A stretch of 10,104 nt of DNA from JBGTFE01 sp041747435 (GTDB taxonomy: Bacteria > Acidobacteriota > Blastocatellia > Pyrinomonadales > Pyrinomonadaceae). Below the pieces are notes generated by a model. The model was not told the DNA's origin. It saw nothing but the letters and a program-made list of their open reading frames with translations, and ran no database searches. Below are positions 6,079 to 10,104 of this stretch, in pieces. How positions within the stretch are numbered: position 1 is the first letter of the stretch; each line of letters starts with the position of its first letter. The DNA lies in the NCBI GenBank assembly GCA_041747435.1, contig JBGTFE010000014.1:1-10104 (forward strand). The letters are read 5' to 3'. The translations under genes and the position numbers were made by a program.

Positions 6079-6525
6079 TTAAGCGCGTTTCGTCAAGTTT
6101 CGTCGAACGATCAGTTTTCGCGGCTCATCACCATCGCCGTTGATTTCGACCGAAAAAACGCTTCCGCGAAACACAAAATTTTTTAACTTTTCCGCCCATT
6201 CTATAACGACGACTGCGGTTTTATCTTCGACAATTTCGTGCAAACCAACCGCGAAAGCCGCGTCCGTATTTTCTTCGATACGCCAGAAATCGATGTGATA
6301 AACGTCAAACTTTTCAGTTTTGTAGAGATTTACGAGCGTGAATGATGGACTTGTAACTTCATCGACATCGTATTCGAGCGCGTTCAAAATGCCCTTCGTG
6401 AAAAGCGTTTTGCCCGCGCCAAGTCCGCCCGAAAGCATGACTGCTTCGCCGCCTCGCAAAGTTTCGCCAAGTTTTTCGCCGAGTTCAAACGTCTGTTCTG
6501 GCGCGTTTGAAACAAATTCATTCAT
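6079..6525 (-). CDS. tsaE: tRNA threonylcarbamoyladenosine synthesis ATPase TsaE
   Basis: P-loop ATPase of the TsaB-TsaD-TsaE complex that makes the t6A base at position 37 of ANN-decoding tRNAs; essential in many bacteria. With the ATG at 6525 it has 148 residues, the normal length. Walker A GGLGAGKT is at 33-40, the SPSF switch motif at 59-62, HIDFWR at 77-82 and EWAEK at 109-113, all family hallmarks. A longer reading from a TTG at 6537 would add four residues; the ATG is preferred because it is a standard codon and gives a shorter (8-base) overlap with the upstream nnr gene. That overlap makes translational coupling likely. The nnr-tsaE pair is also adjacent in E. coli (yjeF-yjeE). No frameshift or missing residue is seen. 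Confidence 0.96.
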   Translation of the reverse strand: MNEFVSNAPEQTFELGEKLGETLRGGEAVMLSGGLGAGKTLFTKGILNALEYDVDEVTSPSFTLVNLYKTEKFDVYHIDFWRIEENTDAAFAVGLHEIVEDKTAVVVIEWAEKLKNFVFRGSVFSVEINGDGDEPRKLIVRRNLTKRA

Positions 6526-8158
6526 AAATATTTTCAAACGCTTCCGCCAAACATTCGCGAACGTCGCCCGCCGTCATCACGCGTTTACCGAATTTTTCAT
6601 CTGCGATATCTCCGGCAAAACCTGCAAAATAAACCGCGGCGACGACTGTTTCACAAATATCGACGCGCATTTGGACGGCTTGCGCGAGGAAACCGGCGAT
6701 AATTCCCGTCAGCGTGTCGCCGTTTCCCGCCTTTCCGAGACCGGAATTTCCGGTCGGATTAATGATGACGCGACCGTCCGGCGCGGCGATGAGCGCGCGT
6801 TCGCCTTTCAAAACTAAAATCACATCGTGTTTTTGCGCAAAATCGCGAACTGCGTGGACGCGGTCGCTCAAAATTTCTTTGTCTTTTGTTCCGAGAAGCT
6901 TCAAAAATTCACCTTCGTGCGGCGTTAAAATAAGCGGCAGATCGCCCAAGCCTTGCAAATCAAAAGGCGCGAGCGAATTCAAACCGTCGGCGTCGATCAC
7001 AACCGGAGTTTTTCTGTTTTCAACTACTTTTCGAACAAACTTTCGCGTGCTTTCATCCGATGAAGACAAACCGCTTCCGATCGCAACCGCGTCGATGTTT
7101 TTCCAAAACTTTTCAATTTCGGGAAAAGCTTTTTCACTGATCGCGCCGCTTTCGGTTTCCGCAACGCCGCGAACCATAACTTCCGGCAAAGCGCGCGACG
7201 CGATCGAGTTTCGCGCGGATTCCGGCGTTGCGATCGTGACCAAACCGACGCCCGAACGAATCGCGGCGTTTCCGCAAAGCACCGCCGCGCCCGCGTAATT
7301 GTTCGATCCGGCAATCAGAAGCGCGTGCCCGCGCTTGTTTTTATACGAATCGTCAGAAAATTTTGTTTGCTCGAGCCAATGTTTTGCGTCCGCGCGTTCG
7401 GCGACAAACAATTGCGACGGCGAAGCTTCGATCAACTCAAACGGCGAACCGATATTTGCTACGACAAGCTCGCCATTGTAACGCGAAGCCGGCGGAAGAA
7501 CATTCGCGATCTTCGGCGCGGTGAAAGTCACAGTCAAATGAGCGTTTGGATGCGCACTTTGAATTTTTGCATCGTCAGATTTCAATCCGGATGGCAGATC
7601 GAGCGAAACGACAAAAGTAGTACGTTCGCCGCCATCTTCATTAAATGCCGCGATAAAAGCCGCAGCCTGCTCATAAACGCTTTCGAGCGGACGCGTCAAA
7701 CCGGTTCCGAAGAGCGCGTCGATCAAAATGTCGGGATCGTCCTGGTGAAAATTTAAACTGTCGTATTCGAGCCATTCCTCCATTGTCTCGATTTCTTCAA
7801 ATGCGAGATCAGCCTGGTCGAGCTCAAAGCCTTCGAAATCAGTAATCTTATTAAGAATCTCAAAATTGGCGCGCGCGTCGCCCTTCGTTTCTTCCACTTT
7901 TCCGAAAAGACAAACCTCAACATCTGCGCCTTGCGTCCATAAAATTCGCGCTAAAGCCGCGCCGTCGCCGCCGTTGTTGCCTTTGCCGCAAAGTACGAGA
8001 ACTGACTTCCCTTCAACCGAGCCGCCCAACTTTTCGAGAATGATTTTAGCCGTCGCGTGCGCTGCGTTTTCCATCAAAACGAGCGATGGAATGCCGTATT
8101 TTGCGGTCGTCAAACGATCGACCTCACGCATTTCCTCGGCTGAAAGCACTTTTTGCAT
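6518..8158 (-). CDS. nnr: Bifunctional NAD(P)H-hydrate epimerase / ADP-dependent dehydratase
   Basis: Metabolite-repair enzyme: the N-terminal half epimerises the damaged R form of NAD(P)H hydrate and the C-terminal half dehydrates the S form back to NAD(P)H using ADP. With the ATG at 8158 it has 546 residues, normal for the fused form. In the YjeF_N half, GKGNNGGDG ends at residue 66, IDALFGTGL lies near 146-154, and LDLPSG near 186-191. In the ribokinase-like half, GHALLIAGS is near 287-295, VVIDADGLN near 386-394, TPHEGEF at 412-418, and the catalytic GKAGNGDTLTG at 475-485. An acidic stretch at about 112-141 (12 Asp/Glu in 30) looks like an insertion before IDALFGTG. A start 19 codons earlier (8215) is rejected because it would lie in the terminator hairpin of the preceding unit. 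tsaE follows with an 8-base overlap. Confidence 0.96.
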   Translation of the reverse strand: MQKVLSAEEMREVDRLTTAKYGIPSLVLMENAAHATAKIILEKLGGSVEGKSVLVLCGKGNNGGDGAALARILWTQGADVEVCLFGKVEETKGDARANFEILNKITDFEGFELDQADLAFEEIETMEEWLEYDSLNFHQDDPDILIDALFGTGLTRPLESVYEQAAAFIAAFNEDGGERTTFVVSLDLPSGLKSDDAKIQSAHPNAHLTVTFTAPKIANVLPPASRYNGELVVANIGSPFELIEASPSQLFVAERADAKHWLEQTKFSDDSYKNKRGHALLIAGSNNYAGAAVLCGNAAIRSGVGLVTIATPESARNSIASRALPEVMVRGVAETESGAISEKAFPEIEKFWKNIDAVAIGSGLSSSDESTRKFVRKVVENRKTPVVIDADGLNSLAPFDLQGLGDLPLILTPHEGEFLKLLGTKDKEILSDRVHAVRDFAQKHDVILVLKGERALIAAPDGRVIINPTGNSGLGKAGNGDTLTGIIAGFLAQAVQMRVDICETVVAAVYFAGFAGDIADEKFGKRVMTAGDVRECLAEAFENIYE

Positions 8159-8191
8159 ACATAAATAACTTGCCACAAAACCGCGCAAAAC

Positions 8192-8221
8192 AAAAAAACC
8201 GCATTCGAATTTCAAATGCGG
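8192..8221 (-). terminator. Rho-independent terminator of the tRNA-Arg transcript
   Basis: Read on the minus strand, a perfect 7-base stem (CCGCATT with AATGCGG, plus-strand positions 8199-8205 and 8215-8221) with a 9-base loop is followed directly by seven T (8192-8198) and a further T-rich stretch. This is the clearest terminator in the window. It separates the tRNA unit from nnr and rules out the upstream-extended nnr start. Confidence 0.85.
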
Positions 8222-8380
8222 CTTGATTGATTTATACGAGATCGTGAACAGAACACGGAAATCCCAGTTAAGCTAAAATGTCTGCCACTGTGCTTGACCA
8301 CGTTTATCTTCCGTTACTTAATAGAAACTCCCATTGCGAATTGCTTTCCACAAATAGCGAAAAATACTTGGAAATAAAAA
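8222..8380 (-). other. Non-coding 3' region between tRNA-Arg and its terminator
   Basis: These 159 bases lie between the mature 3' end of the tRNA and the terminator and are presumably transcribed with it. I see no supported gene: the only open frame here runs on the plus strand, antisense through the tRNA, and is not credible. There is no obvious tRNA-like fold, only a short CGTG/CACG stem near 8240-8256. A TATAAA on the minus strand just before the terminator stem could belong to a very short RNA, but no matching -35 is seen. Confidence 0.4.
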
Positions 8381-8454
8381 TGCTCCCGAAACGATTCGAA
8401 CGTTCGTCCTACCGCTTAGGAGGCGGTCGCTCTATCCAACTGAGCTACGGGAGC
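8381..8454 (-). tRNA. tRNA-Arg (anticodon CCT)
   Basis: A full cloverleaf is visible on the minus strand over 74 bases: acceptor stem GCTCCCG paired with CGGGAGC and discriminator A, D-arm with GCTCAGTTGGATAGAGC, anticodon stem ACCGC/GCGGT around the loop CTCCTAA (anticodon CCT, reading AGG as arginine), and a T-arm with GTTCGAATC closed by GAACG/CGTTT. The CCA end is not encoded, since T-rich sequence follows directly, so it must be added after transcription. It has its own promoter upstream and a terminator downstream, and stands alone between apt and nnr. Confidence 0.98.
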
Positions 8455-8467
8455 ACATTAATTTTGG

Positions 8468-8496
8468 ATTTTAGATTTTGAATTTTGGAATGTCCA
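8468..8496 (-). promoter_or_regulatory. Promoter of tRNA-Arg
   Basis: The minus strand reads TGGACA (plus 8491-8496, five of six matches to the -35 consensus), a 17-base spacer, then TAAAAT (plus 8468-8473, five of six matches to the -10). The -10 ends 13 bases before the mature tRNA 5' end, leaving a leader of about 6 bases. It sits in an AT-rich run that starts right after the apt stop codon. This is the best sigma-70-like promoter seen in the window. Confidence 0.65.
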
Positions 8497-8498
8497 AT

Positions 8499-9020
8499 TT
8501 AAGAATCGTAATTCAGAATTGAGCGAACGTCGTAACCGTTGAATTTCGAGCGACCGTTCAGGAAGTTCAATTCGACGAGAAAAAGCAGTCCGACGATATT
8601 TCCGCCCAAGCCTTCGACGAGATCGACAGTCGCTTTCGCGGTTCCGCCGGTAGCGAGCAGATCGTCGACGATCAAAACTTTATGTCCCGCACCGACGGCA
8701 TCTTTGTGCATTTCCAGCGAATCCTGTCCGTATTCGAGTTCATAAAAAACAGACACCGTATCAGACGGCAGTTTTTTCGGCTTGCGCACGGGAATGAACC
8801 CGACTCCCAATTGATACGCGAGCGGCGTTCCAAAGATAAATCCGCGAGATTCGATGCCGATCACGGTGTCGATGTCCATTCCGCGACAAGCCTCTGTCAG
8901 GGCATCGATCGTTTCCTCCAAACCGCCTGGGTCTTTCAACAAGGTGGTGATGTCGTAAAAATTGATGCCCGCTTTCGGGAAATCGGGCACTTCGCGAATC
9001 AGTTTTTTAAGTTGTTCCAT
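8499..9020 (-). CDS. apt: Adenine phosphoribosyltransferase
   Basis: Purine salvage enzyme in the cytosol that joins adenine and PRPP to give AMP and pyrophosphate. The 173 residues are the usual bacterial length. The PRPP-binding loop is VLIVDDLLATGGT at 115-127; IESRGF at 56-61, which in Apt lies near the adenine site, and the N-terminal VPDFPKAGINFYDIT are also typical. No residue of note is missing. A possible promoter is TTGTAG, 18 bases, TATAAG ahead of the ATG, with the -10 ending 9 bases before it; there is no close Shine-Dalgarno. It lies 58 bases after the acylphosphatase gene and directly before the tRNA promoter, with no terminator between apt and the tRNA, so some apt transcripts may run on into the tRNA. 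Confidence 0.97.
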   Translation of the reverse strand: MEQLKKLIREVPDFPKAGINFYDITTLLKDPGGLEETIDALTEACRGMDIDTVIGIESRGFIFGTPLAYQLGVGFIPVRKPKKLPSDTVSVFYELEYGQDSLEMHKDAVGAGHKVLIVDDLLATGGTAKATVDLVEGLGGNIVGLLFLVELNFLNGRSKFNGYDVRSILNYDS

Positions 9021-9029
9021 TTATAAAGA

Positions 9030-9059
9030 CTTATATCCCCTAATGTATTTCTTCTACAA
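9030..9059 (-). promoter_or_regulatory. Possible apt promoter
   Basis: On the minus strand TTGTAG (plus 9054-9059), an 18-base spacer and TATAAG (plus 9030-9035) lie ahead of apt. The -35 is weak (three to four matches); the -10 is good. It falls in the 58-base gap after the acylphosphatase gene. Confidence 0.35.
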
Positions 9060-9078
9060 CATTAACGCATTTCGGCGG

Positions 9079-9354
9079 TCAACGCTCGATGCGAAATGAC
9101 GAAAATGCCCGGTTTGGCTCAAGCACCGTCTCTTCTAAGGATTCGACTGTCGAGTATCTTGGCCCCACGACAATGTCATCACGAAATGAGCTAACCTGCT
9201 TTTCGCCGCCCTGAACAAAGGCCTCAACCGAGCCGTCGTCGAGATTTTTCACGTATCCCGTCACCTGATGCCGCGCCGCCGACCGTTGTGCGAAATATCG
9301 AAATCCGACTCCCTGGACAACACCCGATACGACAAACTTTCTCGCGATCATCAT
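9079..9354 (-). CDS. acyP: Acylphosphatase
   Basis: Small cytosolic enzyme that hydrolyses acyl phosphates such as acetyl or carbamoyl phosphate. With the ATG at 9354 it has 91 residues, the classic length. The signature GVVQGVGFRYF holds the catalytic Arg19, and GYVKNLDDGSVE holds the catalytic Asn37; the C-terminal FSSFRIER closes the ferredoxin-like fold. The frame is open 15 codons farther upstream, but that part lies inside the preceding gene and adds nothing to the fold. The ATG overlaps the preceding TAA as TAATG, so translation is probably coupled to the HemQ-family gene. The physiological substrate is unknown, as for most bacterial acylphosphatases. Met2 is an equally possible start by codon. 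Confidence 0.95.
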   Translation of the reverse strand: MMIARKFVVSGVVQGVGFRYFAQRSAARHQVTGYVKNLDDGSVEAFVQGGEKQVSSFRDDIVVGPRYSTVESLEETVLEPNRAFSSFRIER

Positions 9355-10104
9355 TATCCGAGCGCGTCCAAACACTCCCTCAACGGCCGTTTTCTGCATG
9401 AATAAACCGGCATTCCGCGCAACGTAAACTTGCTGGCCGGCATCTGACGAAGTTCCTCGGCAAGGGCAAGAAAATCCTTTGGCTCATCGGTTACGAACGA
9501 GATCAAGTATTCCTGATCGCTAAAACCAAAGGCGTGTGTTAGGTGAACGCGGATATTCGGAAACCGCTTGCCGACCATAAAATTCTCTTCGATCAAAGCA
9601 TCGCGCTCGTCCGCGGGCTTTTCGTACCATTCCTTGTGTTTCGCACACGGGTAAAGAAAATGATAGCTCTCGTCGCCGATCTTTACGTGGAAACGATCCT
9701 CGGCGCCGTCGGAGACGAACATCATTTTTTTTGTGACCGCAAGATAATTGTCGGCGGTCTCGAGATAGCTGCCGAGCCGTGTTCGATACAGCTTTGCGGT
9801 CATTTCCTGTATCTGATCCATTGAGCGGCCGATCCGCCAGAGCATCAAATCGGCTTTGGAATCGAACCCGACGAGCGAATAGCTGAACAGTAAAAAGTCA
9901 TCGTGGTACCGGTCGTAAACGCTTTGAAATTCACTCTTTAGGATAGATTTGGTTTCGTTATCAAGCCGTCGCCATTCGGGATTCACCCGAAAAAACATAA
10001 AATTGACAAATTGCTTTTCGAGCGCGGGGAACGACCGGAGATCGTCCAGTTCCTCGACCAGACGCAAACCGGTCGGCTCCTGCTGCTCTTTTGCTGTGTT
10101 TACC
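9354..10104 (-). CDS. Chlorite dismutase / HemQ-family protein, 5' end beyond the window
   Basis: Member of the family that contains coproheme decarboxylase (HemQ, the last step of haem b synthesis in many bacteria) and chlorite dismutase. The frame is open to the right edge (250 codons) and no ATG start is visible; a TTG at 10067 is possible but the frame continues before it. Counting from that TTG, the first ferredoxin-like half has VNFMFFRVNPEW (21-32), YPCAK (139-143) matches the HemQ Tyr and Lys that act on coproheme, and FGFSDQEYLISF with LRGMPVYSC follow in the C-terminal half. In relatives LxxEHxxxGR carries the proximal haem-ligand His; here it reads LIEENFMVGKR, with Asn162 (codon at plus 9582-9584). 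Haem binding or the decarboxylase role may thus differ, so no symbol is given. The stop overlaps the acylphosphatase ATG as TAATG. Confidence 0.9.
   Translation of the reverse strand, partial: VNTAKEQQEPTGLRLVEELDDLRSFPALEKQFVNFMFFRVNPEWRRLDNETKSILKSEFQSVYDRYHDDFLLFSYSLVGFDSKADLMLWRIGRSMDQIQEMTAKLYRTRLGSYLETADNYLAVTKKMMFVSDGAEDRFHVKIGDESYHFLYPCAKHKEWYEKPADERDALIEENFMVGKRFPNIRVHLTHAFGFSDQEYLISFVTDEPKDFLALAEELRQMPASKFTLRGMPVYSCRKRPLRECLDALG

Noticed and set aside
6526..6537. TTG start for tsaE four codons upstream
   Set aside because: A standard ATG lies just downstream with a shorter overlap with nnr, and the extra residues add no family feature.
8159..8215. Upstream extension of nnr to an ATG at 8215
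   Set aside because: It would place the start in the loop and stem of a strong terminator, and the added 19 residues do not fit the family N-terminus, which begins near MQKVLSAEEM.
8278..8481. Plus-strand open frame of 67 codons
   Set aside because: It runs antisense through the tRNA-Arg gene and its promoter, has no similarity to a known protein and no coding character.
8455..8498. AT-rich degenerate ATTTTG repeats as a distinct repeat element
   Set aside because: The run is explained better as the tRNA-Arg promoter and its spacer.
9068..9098. CATTTCG/CGAAATG inverted repeat at the end of the acylphosphatase gene
   Set aside because: Seven-base stem with a 17-base loop and no T-run; too weak to call a terminator.
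9355..9399. Upstream extension of the acylphosphatase by 15 codons
   Set aside because: It lies inside the HemQ-family gene; the shorter form has the classic length and a TAATG coupling.

Overview
The window is a compact stretch of chromosomal housekeeping DNA from a bacterium with roughly 50% GC. Gene content and the style of the intergenic palindromes suggest an environmental Acidobacteriota-type organism (Blastocatellia/Pyrinomonas-like). That placement is an inference from memory of similar sequences; no marker here proves it. Fourteen protein genes, two of them cut by the window edges, and one tRNA gene can be supported. All are on the minus strand except radA.

Layout from left to right. 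1-2983 (minus, so read from right to left) is a probable operon: a membrane PIN/TRAM protein (YacL type), ispD, ispF, and the start of a thymidine/pyrimidine-nucleoside phosphorylase gene. IspD and IspF are two steps of the MEP isoprenoid pathway. 2984-3082 is a divergent promoter region. 3083-4459 (plus) is radA. 4456-4919 (minus) is an AT-rich hicA-hicB toxin-antitoxin pair whose end overlaps radA tail to tail. 4939-5388 is a PilZ-domain protein. 5553-8158 carries nnr (NAD(P)H-hydrate repair), tsaE (tRNA t6A synthesis) and a BrxA/BrxB-type bacilliredoxin. 8192-8454 is a tRNA-Arg(CCT) unit with a recognisable promoter and a strong terminator. 8499-9020 is apt. 9079-10104 holds an acylphosphatase gene and a chlorite dismutase/HemQ-family gene that runs off the right edge.

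Much of the gene order is familiar. The radA / yacL-ispD-ispF cluster matches the Bacillus neighbourhood radA-disA-yacL-ispD-ispF, but here disA is missing and radA points the other way. The nnr-tsaE pairing matches E. coli yjeF-yjeE. Tight coupling is common: ATGA overlaps at ispF/deoA and hicA/hicB, TAATG at hemQ-like/acyP, an 8-base overlap at nnr/tsaE, and a 3-base gap at yacL/ispD.

The less ordinary signals are: (i) two copies of a 68-74 bp palindromic element, one supplying the ispD stop codon, with a compensatory base change between copies; (ii) a HemQ-family protein that appears to have Asn where the proximal haem-ligand His should be; (iii) a PilZ domain with an altered c-di-GMP motif; (iv) the low-GC HicAB module; and (v) several genes with a -10-like hexamer 5-7 bases before the ATG and no Shine-Dalgarno, suggesting leaderless mRNAs. 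I did not find a clearly new multi-gene system.
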